Source: Bacillus sp. FJAT-27916
Lineage (GTDB): Bacteria > Bacillota > Bacilli > Bacillales > Pradoshiaceae
DNA length: 64,000 nt
NCBI RefSeq assembly: GCF_001183965.1
Contig: NZ_LFZV01000001.1
Location: forward strand, 3,506,621 to 3,570,620
Reading direction: 5' to 3'
How positions within the stretch are numbered: position 1 is the first letter of the stretch; the number at the start of each line of letters is the position of its first letter. Positions 34,512 through 43,600 of this stretch are shown piece by piece. A program made the translations under genes and the position numbers. Below the pieces are notes generated by a model. That model ran no database searches, was not told the DNA's origin, and saw only the letters and a list, made by a program, of their open reading frames with translations.

Positions 34512-35505
34512 ACAAAATCACGTCCGCCTCATATATGGAGTTATGCTAATCTTGCTGCTTCTGAGCATTCTCGCCGGCATCAGCCTCGGCCCATCTGCTG
34601 TTGGACTCAGTCAAATCATTCCAACTCTGATAGGGGAAGGTTCCTTTAAGGAGGAGTTCATTCTCCTCTCAGTCCGGATGCCGCGTGTGTTTATTCTGGC
34701 CTTGGCTGGTATGGCCTTAGCGCTTTCCGGCGCGATTCTGCAAAGCCTGACTAAAAATGATTTGGCTGACCCCGGCATTATTGGTATCAATGCTGGTGCC
34801 GGCATGGCTATCACCATCTTTTATTTATTCGTTGACGCAAATCTTGACTACTATACGTATCAATTGCCGGCTGTCGGTTTTGCCGGCGCAATTATAACGG
34901 CCGTCTTGATTTATGGTATGACTGTAGAAAAACAGAAAGGCATCCAGCCCGTCAAGCTGGTCCTGATGGGAGTCGGCTTCGCCTCAGCCCTTTCTGGCTT
35001 GATGGTCATTCTTATCTCTGGAGCCAGACAGGAAGATGTTCAATTCATCTCGAGATGGCTGGCGGGCAGTATATGGGGGGCAGATTGGCCATTTATTCTT
35101 GCACTCCTGCCCTGGCTGACAATCTCTGTGCCAATTTTATTGTTCAAACAGCGCGCCATGAACCTGCTCGCCTTGAATGAAACGGTCGCTAAGGGGGTTG
35201 GTGTCCATGTCAATCGTGATCGCGTCATCCTTTTGATTGTGGCAGTAGCCTTGGCAGCATCCTCCGTATCGGTGGTTGGGAATATCAGCTTTATCGGCCT
35301 GATTGCTCCACATATCGCCAAACGGTTGGTCGGAGCAAGGCATCAAAGCTTCTTATTCCTGTCACCTTTGATTGGTGCAGCTATCTTAATTACCGCTGAT
35401 ACCATCGGCCGCATTATTTACAGTGAACAAACCATACCAGCGGGAATTATCGTATCCATCATTGGCGCGCCCTATTTCTTATATCTTTTGAAAAAAACGT
35501 CCTGA
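34504..35505 (+). CDS. FecCD-type siderophore ABC transporter permease 2
   Basis: A 333-aa permease of the same family, with RMPRVFILALAGMALALSGA, LTKNDLADPGIIG and GLIAPHIAKRLVGARHQ. The start is a TTG at 34504, placed well after AAGGGGGAC and overlapping the upstream gene by 8 nt. No clear terminator follows before the tyrZ leader begins about 60 bp downstream. Confidence 0.9.
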   Translation: MRKQNHVRLIYGVMLILLLLSILAGISLGPSAVGLSQIIPTLIGEGSFKEEFILLSVRMPRVFILALAGMALALSGAILQSLTKNDLADPGIIGINAGAGMAITIFYLFVDANLDYYTYQLPAVGFAGAIITAVLIYGMTVEKQKGIQPVKLVLMGVGFASALSGLMVILISGARQEDVQFISRWLAGSIWGADWPFILALLPWLTISVPILLFKQRAMNLLALNETVAKGVGVHVNRDRVILLIVAVALAASSVSVVGNISFIGLIAPHIAKRLVGARHQSFLFLSPLIGAAILITADTIGRIIYSEQTIPAGIIVSIIGAPYFLYLLKKTS

Positions 35506-35564
35506 GTGGATTGACAAATAACCTCCTCTGCTGTTTAATTATGGTTAATATCTGCATAACGAAG

Positions 35565-35870
35565 ATTTGTTTCTGACATTTCGGAGTATAAGAGGAAAAG
35601 CGTTGAAGAGAACGAGTAGCTCTAATGGAACTTACAGAAAGCAGCCGGCAGCTGAGAGGCGCAAAGGAAAGTTAGAGTGAATACATCTCGGAGCTGCGTA
35701 CCGAACTCACAGTAGGCTACGCCGGGGAAAGCATCCGTCATCATGGCAAAGGTATCGCTCAAAAGCCGTACCTAGTGAGAAGAGTTGTGTGAGCAGCTCT
35801 TGAATAAAGGTGGTAACGCGTTTAAATACGCCCTTTAGGCATATAGCCTAAAGGGCGTTTTTTGTTTTTT
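35565..35870 (+). promoter_or_regulatory. Tyrosine T-box riboswitch leader of tyrZ
   Basis: The conserved T-box AAAGGTGGTAACGCG is at 35806-35820. It is followed by a strong intrinsic terminator (CGCCCTTTAGGC / GCCTAAAGGGCG, 35829-35857, then T-rich). Upstream lies a long structured leader with stem I; in GTGAATACATCTCGGAGC the triplet TAC at 35682-35684 is the candidate tyrosine specifier. Uncharged tRNA-Tyr should stabilise the antiterminator and switch on tyrZ. Confidence 0.93.
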
Positions 35871-35924
35871 ACTCTTATAGAGCTTGCTATATTAATTCTT
35901 TTAATATTACAAGGAGATGTTCGT

Positions 35925-37139
35925 ATGTTTTTAAAACCTGAAAAACAATTGGAAATCATTCAAAAAGGCGCAGACACCATCGTTGACAGAGAGGAATTAC
36001 ACGTAAAACTTGAACGATCATATAAGGAAAATCAGCCCCTGATAATCAAGCTCGGTCTTGACCCATCTGCTCCGGACATTCACCTTGGACACGCGGTTGT
36101 CCTTCGCAAGATTAAGCAAATGCAGGATCTAGGCCACCATGCCGTCATCCTGATTGGTGATTTCACCGGCCGCATCGGCGACCCGACTGGCAAAGCAAAG
36201 GGCCGTGTTGCGCTCAGTGATGAAGTTGTAAAGGAAAATGCAAAAACATATTGCGAGCAAATATTCAAAGTGCTTGATCAGGAGAAAACAACTGTCCGCT
36301 TTAATAGTGAATGGCTGTCGAAATTGACCTTTGAAGATGTCATTAAATTAGCGGCCACCACATCGGTTGCTCGTATTTTGGAAAGAGATGATTTCCAAAA
36401 ACGCTACCAAAACCAGATACCAATCGGCATCCATGAATTTTTCTACCCGCTCATGCAAGCATACGATTCCGTGGAATTAAAGGCAGATATTGAACTCGGC
36501 GGTACAGATCAAACCTTCAATATCCTCATGGGGCGTACGCTGCAAAAACATTTCGGCCTGGAGAAACAAATCGCCATCTTCATGCCGCTTCTTGAAGGAT
36601 TGGACGGCAAAGAAAAGATGAGCAAAAGCTTAGGCAACTACATTGGTGTGAACGAAGCTCCTGAAGTGATGTTCAAGAAGGTAATGGAAATCCCTGATGA
36701 ACTGATTATCAAATACTTCGAATTAGCGACAGATGAACATCCACAACAAATAGCAGCTATCAAAGCTCGCTTAGAAAACGGGGAAAATCCGCGAGACATC
36801 AAAATTGAGCTCGCTCAGATTATCACCGCCCTGTACCACGGTGAGAAGACAATGAAGGAGGCAAGACAGTACTTCGAGACGGTCTTCCGCAAAAGAGAGC
36901 TGCCCAATGACATTCCGACCATCCAATTGGAGGACGCTCAAGAAACCATCACAGATGTTATCCCGAATCTCATCGAGCATGGACTTGTCACTAGCAAAAG
37001 CGAGTTCCTCCGCTTAGTGAAGCAAAACGGCGTCTCCCTCAATGGGGAAAAGCTGACATCTGAAACATTGAATCAGACCATTGCCAGCGAGGATGTCATT
37101 CAGATTGGGAAGAAACGATTCGTGAAAGTCATTAAATAA
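35925..37139 (+). CDS. tyrZ: Tyrosyl-tRNA synthetase, TyrZ type
   Basis: A 404-aa class I aminoacyl-tRNA synthetase that charges tRNA-Tyr. The HIGH-type motif is HLGH in SAPDIHLGHAVVLRK (about residue 48), and the KMSKS loop is present in full (GKEKMSKSLGNYIG, about residue 228). A C-terminal S4 RNA-binding domain follows (LVTSKSEFLRLVKQNGVSLNG). The canonical KMSKS and length match the TyrZ branch rather than the TyrS branch (KFGKT) of Bacillus. AAGGAG is 8 nt before the ATG at 35925; the open frame upstream lies within the T-box leader. Bacilli often carry both enzymes; whether tyrS exists elsewhere cannot be seen. Confidence 0.93.
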   Translation: MFLKPEKQLEIIQKGADTIVDREELHVKLERSYKENQPLIIKLGLDPSAPDIHLGHAVVLRKIKQMQDLGHHAVILIGDFTGRIGDPTGKAKGRVALSDEVVKENAKTYCEQIFKVLDQEKTTVRFNSEWLSKLTFEDVIKLAATTSVARILERDDFQKRYQNQIPIGIHEFFYPLMQAYDSVELKADIELGGTDQTFNILMGRTLQKHFGLEKQIAIFMPLLEGLDGKEKMSKSLGNYIGVNEAPEVMFKKVMEIPDELIIKYFELATDEHPQQIAAIKARLENGENPRDIKIELAQIITALYHGEKTMKEARQYFETVFRKRELPNDIPTIQLEDAQETITDVIPNLIEHGLVTSKSEFLRLVKQNGVSLNGEKLTSETLNQTIASEDVIQIGKKRFVKVIK

Positions 37140-37146
37140 TCGATTA

Positions 37147-37174
37147 CAGGCAGAGAAGCTCTGCCTGTTTTTTT
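37147..37174 (+). terminator. Terminator of tyrZ
   Basis: CAGGCAGAG / CTCTGCCTG stem with TTTTTTT, 8 bp after the stop codon. Confidence 0.92.
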
Positions 37175-37320
37175 GATAAATAGCTCTAGATGGTCATAAG
37201 GAAGAACATTTATCAAAAAAATCCGGAATTATTTATGATAAATGAGCCTAAGCTGATGATTTTGACTACAGGAGCTTGGTTAGCATTAAATTCATCGTGA
37301 AATCTTTGTCATTTCTTGTT

Positions 37321-37414
37321 TTATGGGCGAAATGATAAGGCTTAAGAGCGAAAGATTTGACTTTAAGGGCGAATTCACCAGCCTATGGGCAGACTACAAG
37401 CCGTATGAGCGAAA
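37321..37414 (+). repeat. GCGAAA periodic array, copy C
   Basis: Units GGGCGAAA, GAGCGAAAG, GGGCGAA, GGGCAGA and GAGCGAAA start at 37325, 37346, 37367, 37387 and 37407, spacings 21, 21, 20 and 20 bp. Each is preceded by a TTATG/TTAAG-like stretch. The 13-bp segments between the units are not alike. The array fills much of the gap between tyrZ and the peroxidase promoter and is the most regular of the three arrays in the window. Confidence 0.65.
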
Positions 37415-37481
37415 TTCGTTTCACTACGCCGCAACTAACAAACTAACCAACTAGTAACCCTATCATCACAAACCGTAACCT

Positions 37482-37534
37482 TTGGTAAGAATGACCATTT
37501 TCTGTATAATTAAATCGTACACGATACAATTATA
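37482..37534 (+). promoter_or_regulatory. Sigma-A promoter overlapped by an OhrR-type operator
   Basis: TTGGTA (37482-37487) and TATAAT (37505-37510) are 17 bp apart. A 30-bp inverted repeat begins at the -10 box: TATAATTAAATCGT at 37505-37518 against ACGATACAATTATA at 37521-37534 (12 of 14 positions complementary). This resembles the Bacillus OhrR operator (TACAATT-AATTGTA type), and the gene for an OhrR-like repressor is the second gene of the unit. Confidence 0.75.
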
Positions 37535-37549
37535 TGGAGGAGGATTTGC

Positions 37550-38041
37550 ATGAAAACAGTCTATGATTTCCAAGTGAAGAAAACAGACGGATTAATGCAG
37601 CCGCTGGATATGTATGAAGGAAAGCCGCTTTTAATCGTGAATACGGCCAGCAAATGCGGCTTGGCCCCCCAATTTAAAGGCTTACAGGAGCTGCACGAGA
37701 AATTTCAAGAAGACGGCTTCCAGGTCCTTGGGTTTCCATGCGATCAATTTAACAATCAAGAATATGACGATATTGAAGAGACGACACAATTTTGTCAGAT
37801 GAATTATGGGGTAAGCTTTCCGATGTTTGCGAAAGTCAAGGTCAATGGGAATGAGGCTGATCCTCTGTTTCAATATCTGACCCAGCAGCAAAAGGGTTTG
37901 CTCGGTAAGCAGATTAAATGGAATTTCACCAAATTTCTCGTTAATGAAAAGGGTGAGGTCATTGAGCGTTATGCTCCCACAACTGAACCCCAAAAGATTG
38001 AAGAAGATATCCGAAGTGTCATCGAGAATGCAAGTCGTTAG
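37550..38041 (+). CDS. Glutathione peroxidase family thiol peroxidase
   Basis: A 163-aa thioredoxin-fold peroxidase reducing hydrogen or organic peroxides, in Gram-positives usually with thioredoxin rather than glutathione. The peroxidatic cysteine is in VNTASKCG (about residue 36). The catalytic Trp/Asn are in IKWNFTKF, and the FPCDQFNNQE block is present with its resolving-type cysteine. GGAGGAGG precedes the ATG. The partner downstream is an OhrR-like repressor whose operator covers the promoter, so induction by organic peroxide is expected. Confidence 0.92.
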   Translation: MKTVYDFQVKKTDGLMQPLDMYEGKPLLIVNTASKCGLAPQFKGLQELHEKFQEDGFQVLGFPCDQFNNQEYDDIEETTQFCQMNYGVSFPMFAKVKVNGNEADPLFQYLTQQQKGLLGKQIKWNFTKFLVNEKGEVIERYAPTTEPQKIEEDIRSVIENASR

Positions 38042-38050
38042 GTGAATGAT

Positions 38051-38488
38051 ATGGAAGAGTTTTTTACACTGAGAAAGCAATTATGCTTCTCCCTCTATGA
38101 AGTCTCAGGCGAATTTACGCGATTGTATACAAATGCCTTAAAGAAATTTGGTTTAACCTATCCCCAATACTTAGTATTGCTGAGCTTATGGGAAAAAGAC
38201 CATGTGACCATGAAGGAATTAGGCGAGCACGTCAATCTTGGGACAGGTACATTAACCCCGATGATTTCCCGTATGGAAGCAAACGGATGGCTGAAGAAGG
38301 AACGCTCAAGGCTTGATGAACGCAAAGTGTTTATCTCCCTTGAGCAAAAAGCATGGGACCAAAAGCCGCTTATCACTTCAAGAATTGAAGTTGTGTTTGG
38401 GAATTGTGAGATTGATTTTGCTGAATATGAAGGTCTTATGCAGCAACTGGCACAGCTTAAGAACAAACTGACTAAGCAAACCTCTTGA
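38051..38488 (+). CDS. OhrR-like organic-peroxide-sensing MarR repressor
   Basis: A 145-aa MarR-family regulator. The N-terminal QLCFSLYEVSGEFTRLY contains a single Cys near residue 12, placed like the sensing cysteine of Bacillus OhrR (QLCFLLYASSREMTK). The winged helix follows (LGTGTLTPMISRMEANGWLK, DERKVFISL). Oxidation of that cysteine should release DNA. AGGTG is 6 nt before the ATG at 38051, 9 bp after the peroxidase stop. OhrR is normally linked to ohrA; linkage to a glutathione peroxidase is a variant. Terminator follows. Confidence 0.88.
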   Translation: MEEFFTLRKQLCFSLYEVSGEFTRLYTNALKKFGLTYPQYLVLLSLWEKDHVTMKELGEHVNLGTGTLTPMISRMEANGWLKKERSRLDERKVFISLEQKAWDQKPLITSRIEVVFGNCEIDFAEYEGLMQQLAQLKNKLTKQTS

Positions 38489-38491
38489 TTG

Positions 38492-38530
38492 AAAAAGGAG
38501 TCTGATGGCATTTTCAGACTCCTTTACTTT
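38492..38530. terminator. Bidirectional terminator
   Basis: AAAGGAGTCTGA / TCAGACTCCTTT hairpin between convergent ohrR-like and HIRAN genes; it overlaps the last codons of the latter. Confidence 0.85.
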
Positions 38531-38846
38531 CCTCTTCTGTTATTACTTTTTCCTCCGGGAGCACCTTAGCAATAACGGTGTCTTTCACAATAAACGCCAC
38601 TTCTCCTGCGCATACCTCATCAAACGAGTCATAAATCCGTCCGGCACTTTGCGTTCCTTTGGCAACCGTTTGATAATTATTGGCGACATATCCGACCTTG
38701 CCGATTGTCTGAAGCTCCGCTTGAATCGCTTCATCATCCTGCTTATTATCATGGTCTTTTCGCAGAATGACCTTCTGTCCCACCTTAAAAATCTCCGGGC
38801 CAAAGTAATGGCTGACCCCTACAATCGAAATATATTTCTCTGCCAT
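38514..38846 (-). CDS. Stand-alone HIRAN-domain protein
   Basis: A 110-aa protein made of little more than a HIRAN domain: IVGVSHYFGPEIFKVGQKV, LRKDHDNKQDDEAIQAEL and GKVGYVANN match the family pattern of GVSH, REPDNxxDxxAI and GYVP. In Rad5/HLTF this domain binds the 3' end of single-stranded DNA; stand-alone bacterial copies are of unknown function. The second half is a short beta-rich tail. GGGGGAG is 7 nt before the ATG at 38846; longer upstream reading frame is unsupported. Confidence 0.8.
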   Translation of the reverse strand: MAEKYISIVGVSHYFGPEIFKVGQKVILRKDHDNKQDDEAIQAELQTIGKVGYVANNYQTVAKGTQSAGRIYDSFDEVCAGEVAFIVKDTVIAKVLPEEKVITEEESKGV

Positions 38847-38919
38847 CACAATTCTCCCCCACCGTATATTTTTGTTACTTTCTCCTCTATTTATATACGT
38901 TTCTCCCTTGGAAAATGTT

Positions 38920-40110
38920 TCATGAGGGTTTATTCGATTTGAGCCACATCGTCGCTGCATTGGCATGCATGGCTGCACCTATCGGTAAGATATCCTCGTT
39001 GAACTCAACCTGAGGATGATGCATCGGAAACCCATAGTGAGGATTTTCTTCTTTCGACCCAGCTCCTAGCAGGAAATAGACACTCGGCACCTTATACCCG
39101 TACGAAGCAAAATCTTCAGAGCCCATTCCTCCGCCTTCAAAGGAAATGACAGCTTGATCTCCAACAATATCCTTTACATAAGTGGACAATTGGTCGGCGA
39201 GCGCATCATCATTCTTCAAAGGAGGAACAGATGCCACGACCTCAAAGTTTGCTTCTCCTCTAAACAGCTTCGCTGTAGAGGTGACAATTTCTTCTAGTCT
39301 TTTTTGAATAAAATCGCCTATGTCTACATCCAAATAACGGATGGTCCCTTCTAATACCGCTTGGTCAGGGATAACATTATGCGTATTCCCTGCCTGGAAC
39401 TTTCCGACTGTGATAACCGCAGATTGGATAGCAGACACTTCTCTAGCAATGATTTCTTGCATGGAGAGATAAATATGCGAGGCGATATTAATCGGATCAA
39501 CACCTGTTTCCGGCATCGCCCCATGGCATCCGACCCCTTTGACCGTAATACGGAAGATTGTGCAGCCGGCAATGCTTGTTCCATGTCCATACAGGACCGT
39601 ATTTGTCGGTGTGCCTGAATGAACATGCAGGGCCATGGCCGCATCCACCTTAGGGTTTTCCAAAACACCTGCCTGAATCATCCGTTTTGCTCCCTTGAAG
39701 CCTTCCTCGTTCGGCTGAAAGATAAGCTTAACCGTTCCTTCAAGCTCATTTTCATGCTCTTTTAATAGCTTAGCCGCTCCTAATAGCATAGTCGTATGAA
39801 CATCATGTCCGCATGCATGCATCTTTCCATTCGTCGCTTTAAAGGAATAATCAGTCTCCTCCGTAATCGGGAGTGCATCCATATCCGCCCTCAGCATGAA
39901 TGTTTTTCCCCCGTCCTTTTTACCGGCCAAGGCAACAATTCCGCTGTCACAAATCTCCTCAGGATCGTATCCGAATTCCCGTAAACGCTCCATCACGTAT
40001 GCGGTTGTTTGCGGAAGATGGTCCCCCACTTCAGGGTTTTGGTGGATATGCCGCCTATAGTTGATTAATTCATCTTTCATGGCTTGTGCTTTTGCTAAAT
40101 AGTCGTTCAT
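38920..40110 (-). CDS. M20 family metallo-amidohydrolase (N-acyl amino acid hydrolase type)
   Basis: A 396-aa cytosolic metallohydrolase of the M20D branch, which removes acyl groups from N-acyl amino acids or related amides (hippurate hydrolase, IAA-amino acid hydrolase, N-acetyl-diaminopimelate deacetylase types). The motifs LRADMDALPI, KMHACGHDVHTTMLLG (metal-binding Cys/His, about residue 100) and FQPNEEGFKGA (metal/catalytic glutamates, about 135) are intact, with the lid domain in the middle and the final His in GFPMHHPQVEFNED. GGAGGG precedes the ATG. The precise substrate is not visible from the sequence or the neighbours. Confidence 0.9.
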   Translation of the reverse strand: MNDYLAKAQAMKDELINYRRHIHQNPEVGDHLPQTTAYVMERLREFGYDPEEICDSGIVALAGKKDGGKTFMLRADMDALPITEETDYSFKATNGKMHACGHDVHTTMLLGAAKLLKEHENELEGTVKLIFQPNEEGFKGAKRMIQAGVLENPKVDAAMALHVHSGTPTNTVLYGHGTSIAGCTIFRITVKGVGCHGAMPETGVDPINIASHIYLSMQEIIAREVSAIQSAVITVGKFQAGNTHNVIPDQAVLEGTIRYLDVDIGDFIQKRLEEIVTSTAKLFRGEANFEVVASVPPLKNDDALADQLSTYVKDIVGDQAVISFEGGGMGSEDFASYGYKVPSVYFLLGAGSKEENPHYGFPMHHPQVEFNEDILPIGAAMHANAATMWLKSNKPS

Positions 40111-40628
40111 TTAGACCCTCCTGTACTTTTTATTTTCTAATAATAATTTACACTGGGCATCTCTCATTTATCCACATATTTAGGCAAATTTTGTCGTATC
40201 CCTTTCTTGGTTAGGGATTGATTATCTGTTACGAACGAGCTGATCCATTCACATAACTGGGCCTATCTGCCTCTCCTATTCATCTATTCCCCCCAGTTTT
40301 TGCTTGCTTCCTAATTCGTTAGCTGTCATCCTATGTTCTCTATTTCGCACATATCAATCCTTTTACTTCCATCTCACATGCCGGAATACTCATTTTACTC
40401 CTTCTCCCTGTTTTTACATTATATGGTATATGACCTTCTTCCGCTTTTTAGCCTGACACTCATAGACTTTGTACTGATTTCGACAACCCCATATACATGC
40501 GGCTTTCCTCCAAAGGATTCATTTTAACGAACAACTCTTTATTATGATAAAAACAGACAACCTTCGACCCAATCATTAAGGTAAAGTTGATATAACAACC
40601 ACGAGCGCAAACAAGCATTCTTATGAAT
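40111..40628. other. Long non-coding gap upstream of the secreted protease
   Basis: No convincing gene on either strand. The plus strand is pyrimidine-rich between about 40260 and 40500. Its length suggests a regulated promoter region or long 5' leader for the protease, but I could not identify a specific promoter or operator. Confidence 0.4.
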
Positions 40629-40657
40629 AGGAGGTGATGAATGTTATTAAGAACGTT
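40629..40657 (+). promoter_or_regulatory. Perfect Shine-Dalgarno and possible leader ORF upstream of the protease
   Basis: AGGAGGTGAT at 40629-40638, a full 16S complement, is placed before ATG 40641, about 43 bp ahead of the protease start and in another frame. Translation from it would run through the protease ribosome binding site and start. See findings. Confidence 0.4.
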
Positions 40658-40683
40658 CGACAATAAAAGTAGGAGGGGAAATA

Positions 40684-43600
40684 ATGAGCAGAAAAAGAAA
40701 AAAGGTACAAGGCATTCTTCTATCTTCACTTCTCATCCCAGCACTGATCTTCACATCAGGGGCACAAACCGCATCTTATGCTTCAACCACAAAATCAGTC
40801 AATACATCGGCTAGTTCGACAATTGCCGAAAAGAGTAAGACAAAAATCTCCAAGAAGCTTTCCACCCAGTTTGAAAAAGAGGATAAAGTTTCTTTTATCA
40901 TCAAATTCAAGGAGCAGGTCGATACTGCTAAAGTAGCGAAAGAAGCGACTGCAGCTGCCAAGAAACAAAAGCTGTCATCTTCTAAGGCATCATTGGCCAA
41001 GCGCTCAAGCATAGTCACAAACCTCCGTGCCACCGCCCAAGAAACTCAAATGAATGTCAATAAATTCTTAGAGGAACAGGTGAAGGCAGGCGAAGCGAAG
41101 GATCTTCAATCGTTCTATATCGTGAATGCGATAGCTGTCACGGCTTCAGAATCGGTCATGAAGAAAATTGCGGCTTATCCAGAGGTAGACAAAATCCTCC
41201 CAAATGAAACAAGACAGCTGATACAGCCAGTAGCCAAAGCCGAGACAAAAGCAAAAACAACTGAAAATAAGAAAGTTACAACGAAGGAATCAGCTAAGGA
41301 AACAAAAGCTGAAACATCTTCCGTTGAGTGGAATATCGCTCAAATCAGCGCGCCTGCCGTATGGGAAATGGGCATTGATGGTGCCGGAACGGTTGTTGCC
41401 AGCATTGATACTGGCGTTCAATGGGATCATCCATCCCTGAAGACAAAATATCGTGGATACGACCCAGCGAATCCGAACCAGCCTTCCCATGAATATAACT
41501 GGTATGACGCAACTTCAGCTAACCGCAATGCCCCTTATGATGATCTAGATCATGGCACTCACACAATTGGAACGATGGTCGGTTCCGAGCCAAATGGCAC
41601 GAACCAAATCGGTGTAGCCCCGGGCGCTAAGTTCATTGCCGTTAAAGCCTTCACAGCAAACGGAGGTACAGATTCTGACTTGATAGAAGCCGGAGAATGG
41701 GTATTGGCACCGAAAGATGCCGCCGGTAATCCCCATCCTGAAATGGCACCTGACGTAGTCACCAACTCATGGGGCGGCGGTGCCGGCCTTGATGAATGGT
41801 TCCGTCCAATGGTCCAGGCTTGGAAAAGTGCAGATATCTTCCCAGAGTTCTCCGCCGGGAACACAACTTTAACTAACCCGGGCGGCCCAGGATCTGTTGC
41901 CAATCCAGCTAACTATCCGGAATCTTACGCTACTGGTGCGACTGATATCAATAATGCGTTAGCGAGCTTCTCATTAAGAGGACCATCCCCTTATGGTGAG
42001 CTTAAGCCGGATATCTCTGCACCTGGTGTCAATATCCGCTCATCTGTTCCAGGAGGCGCCTATGAAGGCGGATGGAACGGAACATCCATGGCAGGACCGC
42101 ATATTTCTGGGGTCGTTGCCTTATTGAAGCAGGCAAATGCCAGCTTAACTGTTGATGAGCTTGAGGAAATCTTATCTACAACAGCTACTCCGCTTACTGA
42201 CAGTACCTATCCTGTATCTCCTAACAATGGCTATGGGGCTGGACTCGTCAATGCTTTTGATGCAGTTTCCTCCGTTGTCAGCGGCCTTGGCAAAATTAAA
42301 GGAACTGTAACAAAGGAAGGGGATGACACACAAGCCCCAGCTATTGAAACAGAGCCTGTTACAAGCTCTTACAAAGGAATGGACCTTGCTCTTAAAGCGA
42401 CAGCAACGGATAATATCTCTGTTACAAACGTAACACTGAAATACAAGAAGGCAGATGGAAGCTGGGCTGAAGTGAGCGCCGAACGCGTGAGCGGCGATTA
42501 CCAATCCGGCGAATACGAAGCAACGATTCCTGGAAGTGAATTGACTGGTGAATCAACACAGTATCAATTCATTGCCAATGACTTTGGCGGAAACACGAAA
42601 GAAACCGGCACATACACAGTAGAGCTTCTAAACGGCATAACTGTCGGCTACGAAACAGATTTTGAACAAAACCCGACAGGATGGAGATCCTACGGCACGA
42701 ATAACTCATGGGAATGGGGAGCTCCAACCTCAGGACCAGGCGCAGCTGCCTCCGGTGAAAAGGTTTATGCGACCAACCTTGCTGGAAACTATGCAAACAG
42801 CGCGAATATGAGCTTGCAAATGCCCCCAATCGACCTTCCAGAGGGCAATAGCTTCCTTCAATTTAAGCATTGGTACAATCTAGAGAGAAACTATGATTTC
42901 GGTCATGTTTTCCTTTCAACAGATGGCTCAACTTGGACACAGGTTGCTCGCTATAATGATCTATCCAACGCATGGGTGGACGGGGAAGTAGACTTGAGCG
43001 AATATGCCGGACAGCGTGTCTATATTGCCTTTAACGTGACAACAGATGGATCTGTTCAGCGCGCAGGCTGGTATTTAGATGATGTTAAACTCTCTGCTAC
43101 ACCAATCGCACCGGCGAAGAAAGCAAATCTTGGTATCACAAAAACAACAGAAGACACCACAAAAGCAACAGCTAAGACAAAAGTTGATCCGAACAAAATC
43201 ACTCCAGTAAAAGCAAAAGATAGCAAAAAAGACAGTGACCCTGATAAAGAAACACCTTTACCATTGCTTCTTCCATTACAAGCAAAGGTGAATGTGCTTG
43301 AAACAGGCCGCTCTGTATACACCAACCCTCAAGATGGCTCCTATGAACTAACTCATGCAACTGGGGAATATACGGTACGGGCTGAGGCATACGGTTATCA
43401 ATCACAGTCACGAACAGTCAATGTAGAGGATGAAGGCACAGCTACGGCGAACTTCACCCTGCAAGAAACACCGAAAGGTACTGTCAGCGGTGTTGTCACA
43501 AACCGCAGCACAGGCGAACCGGTTGAAGGTGCGACCATCTACTTAGTCGAGGATGCAGCAGTTACTCCTGTTATGACTAATGAGGACGGGGAATACACAC

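Noticed and set aside
35862-35924. Longer N-terminus for tyrosyl-tRNA synthetase
   Set aside because: The extra codons lie in the T-box terminator tail; AAGGAG is placed for ATG 35925.
40460-40729. 89-codon minus-strand frame across the protease start
   Set aside because: Antisense to the protease signal sequence and its leader; no ribosome binding site.
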